A stretch of DNA of 64,000 bases from Pseudomonas sp. TTU2014-080ASC (GCF_001446935.1 NZ_LKKK01000001.1:682001-746000); one strand, 5' to 3'. Counted from the stretch's first letter, positions 18,518-27,780 are shown. Notes: generated by a model not told the origin, from the sequence alone. Made by a program: numbers and translations.

Positions 18518-19072
18518 ATGCTGAAGCAACTGACCCTCGCCGCCTGTTCCATGCTGCTGGCCGGTAGCCTGATGGCCGCAGAAAACCCAAAAGTGCTGCT
18601 GACCACCACTGCTGGTGACATCGAGATTGAACTGAATCAGGAAAAAGCACCGATCAGCACCGCCAACTTCCTCAGCTACGTCGACAGCGGCTATTACAAC
18701 GGCACTCAGTTTCACCGTGTAATTCCGGGCTTTATGATCCAGGGCGGCGGTTTTGATGCCAACCTTAAGCAGAAAGAAACCCAGGCACCGATCAAGAACG
18801 AAGCCGACAACGGCCTGCACAACGTGCGCGGCACTCTGGCCATGGCCCGTACTCAGGCCAAGGACTCCGCCACCAGTCAGTTCTTTATCAACCACAACGA
18901 CAACGCCTTCCTCGATCACGGCGCACGCGACTTCGGTTACGCCGTATTCGGCAAAGTGACCAAGGGCATGGACGTGGTCGACAAGATCGCCCAGGTACCA
19001 ACCGGTAACCGCGGCATGCACCAGAACGTACCAACTGAACCTGTATTAATAGAAACAGCCAAGCGTCTCTGA
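18518..19072 (+). CDS. ppiA: Periplasmic peptidyl-prolyl cis-trans isomerase (cyclophilin)
   Basis: A 184-residue cyclophilin starting at the ATG at 18518, preceded by AAGGA. A signal peptide (1-20, ending in LMA-AEN) directs it to the periplasm. The catalytic region shows [15 protein letters not shown] (Arg of the FHR motif, plus the Gln of MIQGG) and [12 protein letters not shown]. Length and sequence fit PpiA of Gram-negative bacteria, which speeds proline isomerisation during folding of exported proteins. The protein lacks the extended loops of eukaryotic cyclophilins. It lies four bases after the hydrolase gene and is followed by a terminator. Confidence 0.93.
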   Translation: MLKQLTLAACSMLLAGSLMAAENPKVLLTTTAGDIEIELNQEKAPISTANFLSYVDSGYYNGTQFHRVIPGFMIQGGGFDANLKQKETQAPIKNEADNGLHNVRGTLAMARTQAKDSATSQFFINHNDNAFLDHGARDFGYAVFGKVTKGMDVVDKIAQVPTGNRGMHQNVPTEPVLIETAKRL

Positions 19073-19080
19073 TAGGCACC

Positions 19081-19107
19081 GCCGGAGGCCCAACCTCCGG
19101 CACTTTT
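19081..19107 (+). terminator. Terminator after ppiA
   Basis: GCCGGAGG and CCTCCGGC flank a five-base loop and lead into ACTTTTGC, eight bases after the ppiA stop codon. Confidence 0.75.
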
Positions 19108-19148
19108 GCAAGCAGGGACGCCCGCACTCAGGCAGGAAGCCTAACGCC

Positions 19149-20981
19149 ATGTTATTTCGCTACTTCGAAACACTTATCGACGTCTTCAAACCCAGCCCGG
19201 ACGTCGAACCACCCTCCGGCATAATCGCCTTCTACGCCCACTACCTGCGCCAGATCTGGCCCCTGATGATCGCCGTGCTGGTGCTTGGCTTCTTCGCCGC
19301 CTTTATCGAAGTTTTGCTGTTCAGTTACCTTGGCAGGCTGATCGACATGATCCAGGCCACGCCCAGCAGCGAATTCTTCAGCAAATACCAGACCGAATTG
19401 ATCGGCATGCTGCTGCTCGCGCTGGTCATTCGCCCTGTTGTTTTCGGCATTCATGACCTGCTGACACACCAGGCCTTTAACCCCGGCCTGACCAACATGA
19501 TCCGCTGGCAGCACCACCGCTACGTGCTCAAGCAAAGCCTGAACTTCTTTCAGAACGACTTTGCCGGGCGTGTCGCTCAGCGCGTATTGCAAACCGGCCA
19601 ATCCCTTCGTGAATCCACCATGCAGGTGGTCGATGCACTGTGGTTTATCGTGGTCTACACCGGCAGCGCGCTCTACTTGTTCGCCTCTGCTGACCCACGC
19701 CTGATGATCCCCCTGATCAGCTGGATCATCCTCTACACAGCCCTGCTCAGCTACTTCGTACCGCGCCTGAAAAACCGCTCAGCAGCAGCCTCAGAAGCAC
19801 GCTCAAAACTGATGGGCCGCGTAGTCGACAGCTACAGCAACATCACCACCCTCAAACTCTTTGCCCACACCCAGTTTGAAGAGCAGTACGCTGGCGAGGC
19901 CATGGGCGAGCTAGTGCACAAGTTCCGTCTGCAAGCTCGCACCATTACCCTGATGGACTTTCTCATCACCAGCCTTAACGGCCTGCTGATTGTCGGGACA
20001 GGCGCACTGGCACTGTGGCTGTGGAGTGGTGACCTGATCTCTGCAGGCGCGATTGTGCTGGCACTCGGACTGGTGATCCGCCTGAACAACATGGCCGAAT
20101 GGGTCATGTGGGTGGTCAACGGCATCTTCGACAACGTCGGCTCCGTGCAAGACGGCATGAAGACCATCGCCCAGCCGCGTCTGGTGGTGGATAAGCCTGA
20201 CGCCAAGACGCTGCAACTTGAGCAAGGCGCCATCCGCTTCGACAACATTCACTTCCACTACGGCAAAGAACACGGCGTGATCAGCGGCCTGAGTCTGGAG
20301 GTAAAACCAGGTGAAAAAATCGGTCTGGTCGGCCCATCCGGAGCAGGCAAATCGACCTTGGTCAGTCTGTTGCTGCGCCTGTACGACCTGCAAGACGGCG
20401 CGATCCTGATCGACGGACAAAACATCGCCGAGGTGACCCAAGACAGCCTGCGCGCACAGATCGGCATGATCACCCAGGACACCGCCCTGCTGCACCGCTC
20501 CATCCGTGACAACCTGCTCTACGGCAAGCCCGAGGCCAGTGAAGAAGAAATGCTCGCCGCCGTGCGTAAAGCCAGCGCCGACAGTTTTATTCCGCAGTTG
20601 GATGACGGCCAGGGCGGACTGGGTTTAGAGGCCACAGTCGGCGAACGCGGGGTAAAACTCTCCGGCGGCCAGCGGCAGCGTATCGCCATCGCCCGTGCGC
20701 TGCTGAAAAACGCGCCAATCCTGATCATGGACGAAGCCACCTCAGCGCTGGACTCGGAAATCGAAGCAGCGATTCAGGACAACCTCGACACCCTGATGCA
20801 AGGCAAAACCGTCATCGCCATCGCCCACCGCCTTTCCACCATCGCGCGGATGGACAAATTGGTCGTGATGGATCAGGGCTGCATCATCGAAACCGGCACC
20901 CACGCCGAACTGATCGAACGCGGCGGCCTCTACGCCCGCCTATGGCAGCACCAAACCGGAGGTTTTGTCGGCATCGATTAA
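19149..20981 (+). CDS. ABC exporter, fused permease and ATPase (MsbA-like)
   Basis: A 610-residue half-transporter. Six membrane helices lie within residues 35-320, and a nucleotide-binding domain follows (about 355-600). GPSGAGKST (about 394-402) is Walker A, LSGGQRQRIAIARALL (about 502) the signature, and ILIMDEATSALDSE the Walker B region; AHRLSTIARMD supplies the switch His. Homodimers of this type export lipids, drugs or peptides. There is no peptidase domain and no obvious partner gene, so substrate is open. It is monocistronic with AGGAAG 7 bases before the ATG. Confidence 0.92.
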   Translation: MLFRYFETLIDVFKPSPDVEPPSGIIAFYAHYLRQIWPLMIAVLVLGFFAAFIEVLLFSYLGRLIDMIQATPSSEFFSKYQTELIGMLLLALVIRPVVFGIHDLLTHQAFNPGLTNMIRWQHHRYVLKQSLNFFQNDFAGRVAQRVLQTGQSLRESTMQVVDALWFIVVYTGSALYLFASADPRLMIPLISWIILYTALLSYFVPRLKNRSAAASEARSKLMGRVVDSYSNITTLKLFAHTQFEEQYAGEAMGELVHKFRLQARTITLMDFLITSLNGLLIVGTGALALWLWSGDLISAGAIVLALGLVIRLNNMAEWVMWVVNGIFDNVGSVQDGMKTIAQPRLVVDKPDAKTLQLEQGAIRFDNIHFHYGKEHGVISGLSLEVKPGEKIGLVGPSGAGKSTLVSLLLRLYDLQDGAILIDGQNIAEVTQDSLRAQIGMITQDTALLHRSIRDNLLYGKPEASEEEMLAAVRKASADSFIPQLDDGQGGLGLEATVGERGVKLSGGQRQRIAIARALLKNAPILIMDEATSALDSEIEAAIQDNLDTLMQGKTVIAIAHRLSTIARMDKLVVMDQGCIIETGTHAELIERGGLYARLWQHQTGGFVGID

Positions 20982-20994
20982 CCCAGTCCCGCGG

Positions 20995-21034
20995 GGTGGA
21001 TCGGGGAGCTCTTCTGGCATTTCCCCCATCCACC
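20995..21034. repeat. REP-like imperfect inverted repeat
   Basis: GGTGGAT and ATCCACC, with adjoining CGGGG and CCCCC, form an interrupted stem 14 bases after the ABC exporter gene. The arms resemble those at 29363-29394. It may be a repetitive extragenic element or a weak terminator (CCTTTCTC follows). Confidence 0.4.
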
Positions 21035-21267
21035 TTTCTCAGGTGCCAGCAAGCTAACGGAATGAGACAGCAGAACCACCGCCACAGAATTGCTCTCAGC
21101 GATTATCACGCTCCCTTGGCGGATGAATACAGCGTCAACAATCTTGCATCCCGGCTCAGACTTCATAGAGATGGCGAGTTCATGACTTGATTATCCGGGG
21201 ATGAGTCAGAAGCCGTCTTTACAGGTTTAAAATCCACACCAGTCTTATCAAACCGAAACACTTCGCC

Positions 21268-21687
21268 ATGCCCACCACACTCTCGATATCCGCCGCTTGC
21301 CTGTTCGACGATAACGGTCGACTTTTACTAGTGCGCAAACGTAACACCCACGCTTTTATGCTGCCCGGCGGAAAAACCGAACCCGGTGAAGATGCGATCA
21401 CAGCCCTACAACGGGAGCTGGAAGAAGAGTTGAATCTGCAGTTGCCTGCCGATGCCCTAAATCACCTCGGCCAGTTCAATTCACCTGCCGCCAACGAGAC
21501 AAATACTTGGATTGATGCCTGCATCTTCACTGCGCACCTGCCCCACCCTGTCAGCCCCGCTGCTGAGCTGGAAGAGCTGCGCTGGCTGACACAAGATGAA
21601 CCGTTACCCGAAACTCTTGCTCCGTTACTCCGAGAGCATGTGTTGCCAGTAATCTGGGCAAAAACAGTTACTCCAGTAATGCCTTAA
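21268..21687 (+). CDS. Nudix hydrolase
   Basis: A 139-residue Nudix protein. The Nudix box occupies residues 34-56: GG, five residues, E, seven residues, then RELEEEL, which fits GX5EX7REUXEEXGU except that the final Gly-U is replaced by LN. MutT-like proteins of this size hydrolyse nucleoside diphosphate derivatives, for example oxidised dNTPs. The Glu residues of REXXEE needed for metal binding are present. The upstream 286 bases hold only the inverted repeat above and no gene I can support. The start lacks a strong ribosome binding site. Substrate cannot be inferred. Confidence 0.88.
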   Translation: MPTTLSISAACLFDDNGRLLLVRKRNTHAFMLPGGKTEPGEDAITALQRELEEELNLQLPADALNHLGQFNSPAANETNTWIDACIFTAHLPHPVSPAAELEELRWLTQDEPLPETLAPLLREHVLPVIWAKTVTPVMP

Positions 21688-21844
21688 CTGCCCAACTAAG
21701 CAACCGGCACTGAGCGCATAGAGTCAGTCTGTACGGTCCCGATAACAACGCGCCTCAACCCCTTGAAACCAACCCGCCAGTACTCCATGGCAACCTTCGT
21801 ACTCACTAAGCCATGGGCCGAGCAACTAAACCCGCTCAGGATTC

Positions 21845-21932
21845 TCTGACGTAATCGTCAGACAACCCAACTTGCGACAAAGGGGAACTTGGCCTATTTA
21901 GTTGGGTCAGTAAAACTCAATGCCCGAAGGGC
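21845..21932 (+). promoter_or_regulatory. Structured leader candidate upstream of ecotin gene
   Basis: Three inverted repeats lie in the 130 bases before the ecotin start: TCTGACG/CGTCAGA around TAAT (21845-21862), ACCCAAC/GTTGGGT around a 29-base loop (21865-21907), and a small GCCC/GGGC hairpin near 21922-21932. They could be an operator plus a folded 5-prime leader. I cannot show that they are transcribed. Confidence 0.35.
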
Positions 21933-21976
21933 TTCTGTAACAGCTGCCGTCAGGTAGCCACGGAAAACGGATTTTT

Positions 21977-22453
21977 ATGTACGAATTTAATAAAGCCTTC
22001 GCCTCCATGATCTGCAGCCTGCCGCTAATGGCCTGTGCAGCTACACCTGACGCCCTCAAGCCTTATCCTGCCCCGGCTGAAGGGTATACCCGCCATGTGA
22101 TCGACCTGCCTGTTCTGGACAATGAAGGCGACCATAAAGTTGAGATCCTGGCCGGTAAGACCATGGAAGTGGATTGCAACGTGCGTCGCCTCGGCGGCCA
22201 GTGGCAGGAAAAAACAGCTGAAGGCTGGGGCTACACCTATTACGAATTGAGCGAAGTTGGCCCAGGCATCAGCACCATGATGGGCTGCCTCAACAACGAG
22301 TTGAAAAAAGCCTTCGTTCAGGCAGGCGGCGAGCCTAAGCTGGTTCGTTACAACAGCAAGCTGCCGATTGTGGTGTACACACCAGCCGACGTTGAAGTGC
22401 ATTACCGCATTTGGTCCGCCAAGCCCGAGTCAACGGTCGCCAAACAGCAGTAA
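21977..22453 (+). CDS. eco: Ecotin, serine protease inhibitor
   Basis: A 158-residue ecotin. The mature part opens KPYPAPAEGYTRHVIDLP, as in ecotins. The reactive loop reads STMMGC, placing P1 at Met101 like Met84 of mature E. coli ecotin, and the supporting disulfide pairs Cys67 with Cys104. Ecotin dimers block trypsin, chymotrypsin, elastase and neutrophil proteases in the periplasm. The N-terminal signal contains PLMAC-AA, so Cys20 could be a lipobox cysteine or simply lie before a signal peptidase I site; this differs from the E. coli signal, which has no Cys there. Monocistronic, with a terminator behind and a structured region ahead. Confidence 0.92.
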   Translation: MYEFNKAFASMICSLPLMACAATPDALKPYPAPAEGYTRHVIDLPVLDNEGDHKVEILAGKTMEVDCNVRRLGGQWQEKTAEGWGYTYYELSEVGPGISTMMGCLNNELKKAFVQAGGEPKLVRYNSKLPIVVYTPADVEVHYRIWSAKPESTVAKQQ

Positions 22454-22462
22454 GTTCATCTG

Positions 22463-22506
22463 AGTACGCCTGAGCCCCTCACAGCACAGGCGTACTTAAT
22501 TTAATC
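22463..22506 (+). terminator. Terminator after ecotin gene
   Basis: AGTACGCCTG and CAGGCGTACT form a perfect ten-base stem around 14 bases, followed by TAATTTAATCC, nine bases after the ecotin stop. Confidence 0.65.
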
Positions 22507-22610
22507 CTCACCTCACTTTTCAGTTTTCAGCACCTTTTAATACAGATACCGTTCCGGCTGGCGGCACATTGATGTGACCGCTTTACACCAACACTCAGGA
22601 ACGAGTACCT

Positions 22611-23078
22611 ATGCTCAATACACTCAAACTCTCTGTAGCATCCCTCGCTTTTATCCTTTTGGCTGGCTGTGCCTCAGTGCCAATGGAATCAACCGATAAA
22701 GACCGCGAACTTAAAGCCTTCCCAGCGCCCGCAGCAGATCAGGCAGGGCTTTATATTTACCGCGACTCCTTCTTCGGCAAGTCGCTGAAAAAAAGCCTCT
22801 ATCTAGATGGAAAGTTACTCGCCGAAACAGCCAACAGAACTTACATCTACACCCCGCTTAGCCCTGGCAAACATACGCTGGAAACCGAGTCCGAGTTCGG
22901 CAATAACGCGCTGATTCTGAATGCTGAGGCCGGCAAAAATCACTATGTGCGCCAGAGCCTAAGATTGGGCGCATTCGTTGCCGGCGCAAGCCTCGCGGAG
23001 GTCAGCGACATAGAAGGCAGGAATGCTGTGCTCGCCAGCCAATTGCTGCGAATACAAACACCAGCGCCGGCCAACTAA
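22611..23078 (+). CDS. DUF2846-like lipoprotein
   Basis: A 155-residue lipoprotein. The signal ends in the lipobox LLAGC with Cys20; Ala21 after it predicts outer-membrane sorting. The body contains AGLYIYRDSFFGKSLKKSLYLDGK and PGKHTLETESEFGNNAL in separate segments, which match the DUF2846 pattern (a small beta-sandwich seen in many pseudomonad lipoproteins). No function is established. AGGAACGAG precedes the ATG by a few bases. It is probably monocistronic, flanked by hairpins on both sides. Confidence 0.85.
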   Translation: MLNTLKLSVASLAFILLAGCASVPMESTDKDRELKAFPAPAADQAGLYIYRDSFFGKSLKKSLYLDGKLLAETANRTYIYTPLSPGKHTLETESEFGNNALILNAEAGKNHYVRQSLRLGAFVAGASLAEVSDIEGRNAVLASQLLRIQTPAPAN

Positions 23079-23086
23079 CCCCCTCC

Positions 23087-23113
23087 GTTCATCCCTGTTT
23101 TACAGGGATGAAC
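23087..23113 (+). terminator. Hairpin after the DUF2846 lipoprotein gene
   Basis: GTTCATCCCTGT and ACAGGGATGAAC make a perfect 12-base stem with a three-T loop, eight bases after the stop codon. No T run follows. Confidence 0.55.
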
Positions 23114-23254
23114 CATCCGCCCCTTGAAGTTCCCCTCAACACCCTCATCTACATCAGTCTGAACAACCCGCGAGCCAACCTCCCGGCTCACCATTCACTG
23201 ACGTGAATGTCTCTGTGAACGGCCTCCGGGCCGAACTGATTGATTTGGATACCG

Positions 23255-23845
23255 ATGAAAAAGATTCTGTTGCTCGATGGCGGCAAAGCGTTCGCCCATT
23301 CCCAAGGCCAATACAACACCACCCTGCACAGCGCCGCTGAAGCCTTGCTGCTGGAAGCCGGTTTTGAAGTAAAAACCACCTATATCGACGCCGGTTACAA
23401 CGTGCAGGACGAGCTGGAGAAAATGCTCTGGGCCGACGTGGTGATCTGGCAGATGCCCGGCTGGTGGATGGGTGCACCCTGGACCGTGAAAAAGTACATG
23501 GATGAAGTCTTCACCGAAGGCCACGGCAGCCTCTACGCCAACGATGGCCGCACCCGCTCTGACGCCTCACAAAAGTACGGCAGCGGCGGTCTGGTGCATG
23601 GCAAGCAGTACATGTTGTCCTTGACCTGGAATGCTCCGCTCCAGGCCTTTGAAGACCCAACAGATTTCTTTGAAGGCAAAGGTGTCGATGCTGTGTACTT
23701 CCCGTTCCACAAAGCGCATGCCTTCCTTGGCATGGAGGCTTTGCCGACCTTTATCTGTAACGACGTGATGAAAGTGCCGAACATCGAAGGCGACGTGCAG
23801 CGTTATCAGCAGCACCTGCGCGACGTATTCGGCATCGCTCAGTAA
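23255..23845 (+). CDS. mdaB: NAD(P)H:quinone oxidoreductase MdaB
   Basis: A 196-residue flavodoxin-fold quinone reductase. The ATG at 23255 gives MKKILLLDGGKAFAHSQGQ, the FMN/FAD phosphate loop of MdaB. IWQMPGWWMGAPWTVKKYMD is the conserved flavin and dimer segment, and GKQYMLSLTWNAP follows. MdaB reduces quinones by two electrons and protects against oxidants. Five more in-frame codons upstream begin with TTG and lack a ribosome binding site. The gene converges with the CAP-domain gene, 12 bases apart. Confidence 0.93.
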   Translation: MKKILLLDGGKAFAHSQGQYNTTLHSAAEALLLEAGFEVKTTYIDAGYNVQDELEKMLWADVVIWQMPGWWMGAPWTVKKYMDEVFTEGHGSLYANDGRTRSDASQKYGSGGLVHGKQYMLSLTWNAPLQAFEDPTDFFEGKGVDAVYFPFHKAHAFLGMEALPTFICNDVMKVPNIEGDVQRYQQHLRDVFGIAQ

Positions 23846-23857
23846 GATCTGCGGGCA

Positions 23858-24709
23858 TTACGGCGCGCCAAACATGGCCGTCCAGTAGATACCCGCATCA
23901 CTTTTCGGATCGCTGGCATAGGCAGCGCCAAAGTCTTTGTACTGCGCGCCCATCAGGGTGTTGCAGTGGCCCGGACTGCTCAGCCAGCCCTCCACCACCT
24001 TCGCGGCTGTGTCCTGCCCGGCAGCAATATTCTCTCCGATGCCCTGGCCGCTATAACCGGCAATCTCTGCCCGATCACCCGGCGTGCGGCCATCTCCGTC
24101 TATATGGGAGAACACATTGCGGTTGGCCATATAGCGGCTGTGTGTTTCAGCCGTGCTGCCAAGGGTTTCATTCCAACTCAGTGCAGCCACAGCGGGCAGC
24201 ATCTGTGCACTGCCGCACTGGCGGGCACTGCTGCGGGCCTTATTAATTTCTTCCAGCAGCTTTTTACCTTCGGCATGCCACTCGCCAAGTCGGCTCGCCA
24301 GCAATGGGCGCGCCACAACAATGCGCCACTCACGGTCAGCGCGGCTAACACCGATGTCCACGTACTGTGGATCAAGGAAGACGTTGCAGAAGCTTTCTTT
24401 CAGCACTTTCAGTGCAGAGGCGGCATCACGCGGCCCTGACAAAGTTACCGACTGCACATTGACCATTGGATAGCCGTTTCGCGCCATCGACGCCTGTAGA
24501 TCCACCGCGCCGGATGCGGAGAGCTGAAGGCGACTATCTGCAGCCAGCGGCGGCAGCTCCTGAGAAGCCGAACCGTCACAAGGCTGAGGCAGGCTGCGGT
24601 AATGATTGATCAGGCCAATCAACTGGGTTTCTTCCGAGGCATGCGCCACGCTGCCCAACAGGGTCAGCGACAAAACTAAAAACGCGTTCATGGAAAAACC
24701 GGTTGCCAT
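23858..24709 (-). CDS. Secreted protein with two CAP (SCP/PR-1) domains, the first degenerate
   Basis: A 283-residue exported protein. GAGGAG lies five bases before the ATG; a signal peptide ends near VAHA (residue 24). The C-terminal half (about 148-283) is a clear CAP domain: LLEEINKARS, ETHSRYMANRNVFSH, GENIAAGQ, GWLSSPGHCNTLMG, with the His/Glu residues of the CAP cavity. Residues 28-140 read like a second copy (LIGLINHYRS, LPPLAADSRLQLSA, VDLQASMARNGY, DPQYVDIGV, WRIVVARP) but lack the cavity His/Glu motifs. Four cysteines may form disulfides. Bacterial CAP proteins have no agreed activity. Confidence 0.85.
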   Translation of the reverse strand: MATGFSMNAFLVLSLTLLGSVAHASEETQLIGLINHYRSLPQPCDGSASQELPPLAADSRLQLSASGAVDLQASMARNGYPMVNVQSVTLSGPRDAASALKVLKESFCNVFLDPQYVDIGVSRADREWRIVVARPLLASRLGEWHAEGKKLLEEINKARSSARQCGSAQMLPAVAALSWNETLGSTAETHSRYMANRNVFSHIDGDGRTPGDRAEIAGYSGQGIGENIAAGQDTAAKVVEGWLSSPGHCNTLMGAQYKDFGAAYASDPKSDAGIYWTAMFGAP

Positions 24710-24900
24710 GCTTGCTCCTCAATTGATTAAACCCAGGCAGAGTTCTGCCAAGGTGATGATCTTGGCGCAGAGCCTGTCACGAAACCAGCCCCCTGAAACG
24801 ACTGCGCCCCCACATATGCATGCGGGGGCGCTGTTTAAGCTCGCTGTCCGGCCTCAGCGGTCAGCGCTATGAACGAGGGACAAACCTGAACAGCTCTGCC

Positions 24901-25275
24901 TCACTCCTCTTCTTCAAGTACTACAGCATTGGCGGCTTTGGCAGCCTGCTGAGATGACACGCGCTTGCTGCGCATTTTGCCGAACTGATGATCAAGAGCG
25001 CTGTGCAGCTTCTCGATCGAACCGTCGATGGCGTGCTCCAGGGATTCGGCTTTGTGAGTAACGGAGACAGGTTGCAGGCCTTTGGGACGGGCCTCGATCT
25101 GGCAGCGCTTGTCCTGTGCGCCAGCTTTGGAGCCATTGTCGTCGTGCAGGTGGACAACAATGCGGGTGAGTTCTTCATCAAAACGCTCAAGGCGGCTGGC
25201 CACACTTGCGCTTACCCAATCAACCAAACGTGCACTGCCAGCAATGTTGTTATCGCTATGAACTTGGATTTGCAT
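24901..25275 (-). CDS. HPF/RaiA-family ribosome-associated factor
   Basis: A 124-residue protein. MQIQVHSDNNIAGSARL and RLERFDEELTRIVVHLHDD fit the beta-alpha-beta start of hibernation-promoting factor, and RCQIEARPKGLQPVSVTHKA is the conserved basic strand. A Ser/Ala-rich tail ending in four acidic residues extends about 20 residues beyond the short HPF of E. coli, but there is no dimerisation domain of long HPF. AAGGAAAG lies about seven bases before the ATG at 25275. HPF proteins bind 30S subunits and silence ribosomes in stationary phase. The usual HPF gene of pseudomonads sits by rpoN, so this is probably a paralogue. Confidence 0.85.
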   Translation of the reverse strand: MQIQVHSDNNIAGSARLVDWVSASVASRLERFDEELTRIVVHLHDDNGSKAGAQDKRCQIEARPKGLQPVSVTHKAESLEHAIDGSIEKLHSALDHQFGKMRSKRVSSQQAAKAANAVVLEEEE

Positions 25276-25527
25276 GACGCTTTCCTTCTTCAACCTTGCG
25301 AATAGCGTCGCTTCTCAGGGCGACGGCTTCAGCCTACGCCAACCCTCCCCCCCTGAGGCAAGCCCTAAAACATTGATCCAGGCCATGGAACTTGATTTAG
25401 CGCACGGGCACCTGGCTGTAAGCCTGATGCTCCGTGCGTTTGCGCATTTGCGCCAATATTTCAAACAAATCATTACGACTGATTTAACACATCAAATGGC
25501 GCTTTTGCCACTAAGAAACCAGATGCG

Positions 25528-26289
25528 TTAGCTTTTCAGGCGATAGCCCGTCTTGAAAATCCAGCCAACTGCCAAAATGCACAGCAGCAAAAAGCCCAAA
25601 ATCATAGCCAAACTCAGGCCGACGTGAACATCGGAAACGCCAAAGAAACTCCAGCGAAATGCGCTGATCAGGTAGACAACCGGATTGAACATGGTCACCG
25701 TCTGCCATGCAGCCGGAAGCATACTAATGGAGTAAAAGGCACCACCGAGAAAGGTCAGCGGAGTGACAATCAGCGCCGGGACGATCTGCAGCTTTTCCCA
25801 ACCATCAGCCCACACCCCGATGATGAAGCCGAACAGGCTAAAAGTGAGTGCCGTGAGGATCAGAAAAGACACCATCCAAAACGGATGCTGAATTTCAAAA
25901 TCGACGAACATCCGCGCAGTCATCAGGATTATCGTGCCCAAAATGATGGACTTAGTCGCAGCAGCGCCGACATAGCCAATCAAGATTTCCAAGTATGAAA
26001 TCGGCGCGGAAAGAATCTCGTAAATGCTGCCCGAATATTTCGGCATATAGATACCGAACGAAGCGTTGGAGATGCTCTCCGTCAACAGTGCCAGCATGAT
26101 CAGGCCCGGCACGATAAACGCGCCGTAGCTCACGCCCTGCACCTGATTCATGCTGCTACCGATGGCCGAGCCAAACACCACAAAATACAGCGATGTACTG
26201 ATCACCGGAGTGGCAATGCTTTGCAGCAAGGTGCGCCAGGTGCGTGCCAGTTCGAACAGGTAAATCGCCTTAATGGCGTAAAAATTCAT
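25528..26289 (-). CDS. yadH: ABC-2 type permease YadH
   Basis: A 253-residue membrane protein with six hydrophobic segments. The opening [20 protein letters not shown], the [16 protein letters not shown] loop and the [22 protein letters not shown] segment match the YadH family of ABC-2 permeases. The ATPase gene lies 34 bases upstream on the same strand, so the two are an operon. AAGGA lies about ten bases before the ATG. The substrate of YadGH is not established; related ABC-2 systems export lipids, polysaccharides or drugs. Confidence 0.92.
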   Translation of the reverse strand: MNFYAIKAIYLFELARTWRTLLQSIATPVISTSLYFVVFGSAIGSSMNQVQGVSYGAFIVPGLIMLALLTESISNASFGIYMPKYSGSIYEILSAPISYLEILIGYVGAAATKSIILGTIILMTARMFVDFEIQHPFWMVSFLILTALTFSLFGFIIGVWADGWEKLQIVPALIVTPLTFLGGAFYSISMLPAAWQTVTMFNPVVYLISAFRWSFFGVSDVHVGLSLAMILGFLLLCILAVGWIFKTGYRLKS

Positions 26290-26323
26290 ACTCAGTACGT
26301 CCTTAAAAAGGTTACAGCCAGGC

Positions 26324-27247
26324 TTAGCGCTCAGACACTAACGAGACAAAAATCTCTTCCAGCGAGCTCTGGCTGGAATGCAGATCCTTGAAATCGATGC
26401 CGTGCTGGGTCAGTTCTTTCAGCAGCTCGGCAATCCCGGTCTGCTCGCTCTGGGCATCAAAGGTGAACACCAAGTTATGGCCTTCATCGCTAAGTTCCAG
26501 CGGATAGTGGGAAAGACCGGCGGGAATGCTTGTCAGCGGCTGCTGCAGGTGCAGGGTCAGCTGTTTTTTGCCGAGCTTCTGCATCAACGTATGTTTGTCT
26601 TCAACCAGGATGATTTGGCCTTTGCGGATTACACCGATGCGGTCCGCCATCTCCTCGGCCTCTTCGATGTAATGGGTGGTCAGGATGACGGTGACGCCGC
26701 GCTCACGCAGACTGCGAACCATGTTCCACATATCGCGGCGCAGCTCCACGTCGACACCGGCGGTCGGTTCGTCGAGAAACAGAATTTCCGGCTCGTGGGA
26801 CAACGCTTTGGCGATCATCACCCGGCGGCGCATGCCCCCTGAAAGCTCAAATATCTTCGCGTCGCGCTTTTCCCACAGCGAAAGATCCCGCAGCAAGCGC
26901 TCCAGATAGGCCGGATCAGGCTTTTTGCCGAAAAGCCCACGACTGAATTTCACGGTCGCCCAGACAGTTTCAAACACATCGTTGACCAGCTCCTGCGGCA
27001 CCAGACCGATCTGCTCGCGCGCCGCACGATATTCCTTAACGATGTCCTTGCCGCCTACCAGCACACGGCCGCCGCCCGGATTGACGATGCCGCAAATAAT
27101 GCTGATCAGCGTAGTTTTACCCGCACCGTTAGGGCCTAACAGGGCAAAAATCTCGCCCTTACGGATTTCCAGATCAATGCCCTGCAGGGCCGGATGGCCG
27201 CTGGCATAGGTCTTATTGAGTTGCTGAATAGAGATCACTGCCGACAC
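26324..27247 (-). CDS. yadG: ABC transporter ATPase YadG
   Basis: A 307-residue ABC-2 type ATPase. Walker A is GPNGAGKT (38-45), the signature is [16 protein letters not shown] (about 137), Walker [12 protein letters not shown], and the switch His lies in [13 protein letters not shown]-terminal 80-residue extension is typical of drug/lipid export ATPases. Start is a GTG with AAGG upstream. It is co-transcribed with the yadH permease. It powers the permease at the inner membrane. Confidence 0.92.
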   Translation of the reverse strand: MSAVISIQQLNKTYASGHPALQGIDLEIRKGEIFALLGPNGAGKTTLISIICGIVNPGGGRVLVGGKDIVKEYRAAREQIGLVPQELVNDVFETVWATVKFSRGLFGKKPDPAYLERLLRDLSLWEKRDAKIFELSGGMRRRVMIAKALSHEPEILFLDEPTAGVDVELRRDMWNMVRSLRERGVTVILTTHYIEEAEEMADRIGVIRKGQIILVEDKHTLMQKLGKKQLTLHLQQPLTSIPAGLSHYPLELSDEGHNLVFTFDAQSEQTGIAELLKELTQHGIDFKDLHSSQSSLEEIFVSLVSER

Positions 27248-27424
27248 AGGATGAGTACCTTAACCGGTAAAATCGAACAGTTTAGGGTGTCAGTGAGCCT
27301 GACGATATCCAAAAAACGCTGAACCCCAGCCGCATCACAGTTAGCACCAGCAACGCGCAGAGATTGAGCACGGGTCAACTACACTGCTAGGCTGGATAAC
27401 CACGCAATGGCCAAGGAACAGATC

Positions 27425-27718
27425 ATGGTGCTTCGTCCGACCCTAACCGGCTTTTTACTGCTTGCAGCGCTTGCGGGCTGCAGCTCCTCACCGGACTCTG
27501 AGCAGTCGCGTGGCGGCGAATGCAATGTCGCCCACCTGCAAAACATGCTTGGCAAGCAAATCGACCGCAAGGTTGTCGATGAGCTGCAGGAAGATGCCAA
27601 TGCCGACAGCGTGCGTGTACTGGCCCCCGGCGACATCACCACGATGGATTTCAACCCGCAACGCCTGAACATTGATATCGACGACAGCGAAACGATCGTA
27701 CGTCTGTCCTGCGGTTAG
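27425..27718 (+). CDS. Lipoprotein related to peptidase inhibitor family I78
   Basis: A 97-residue lipoprotein. AAGGA lies eight bases before the ATG at 27425. The lipobox is LAGC with Cys19. The mature part contains NMLGKQIDRKVVDEL, SVRVLAPGDITTMDF, RLNIDIDD and a final RLSCG. These are the hallmarks of the I78 family: a conserved Cys pair, VRVLxPG, MDF/Y and RLNI. Founding members (elastase inhibitor AFLEI of Aspergillus) inhibit serine proteases; bacterial lipoprotein members are uncharacterised. A hairpin follows. Confidence 0.85.
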   Translation: MVLRPTLTGFLLLAALAGCSSSPDSEQSRGGECNVAHLQNMLGKQIDRKVVDELQEDANADSVRVLAPGDITTMDFNPQRLNIDIDDSETIVRLSCG

Positions 27719-27740
27719 CCACTGACTAAGGCCGCTTGAG

Positions 27741-27764
27741 CGGGCATACTGATGCCCGTCCTTA
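27741..27764 (+). terminator. Hairpin between the I78 lipoprotein gene and phhR
   Basis: CGGGCAT and ATGCCCG form a seven-base stem with a four-base loop, followed by TCCTTATC. It lies 22 bases after the I78 stop and 23 bases before the phhR start, so it could be a terminator or an operator for phhR. Confidence 0.5.
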
Positions 27765-27780
27765 TCAAGCCTCTTTCTCC

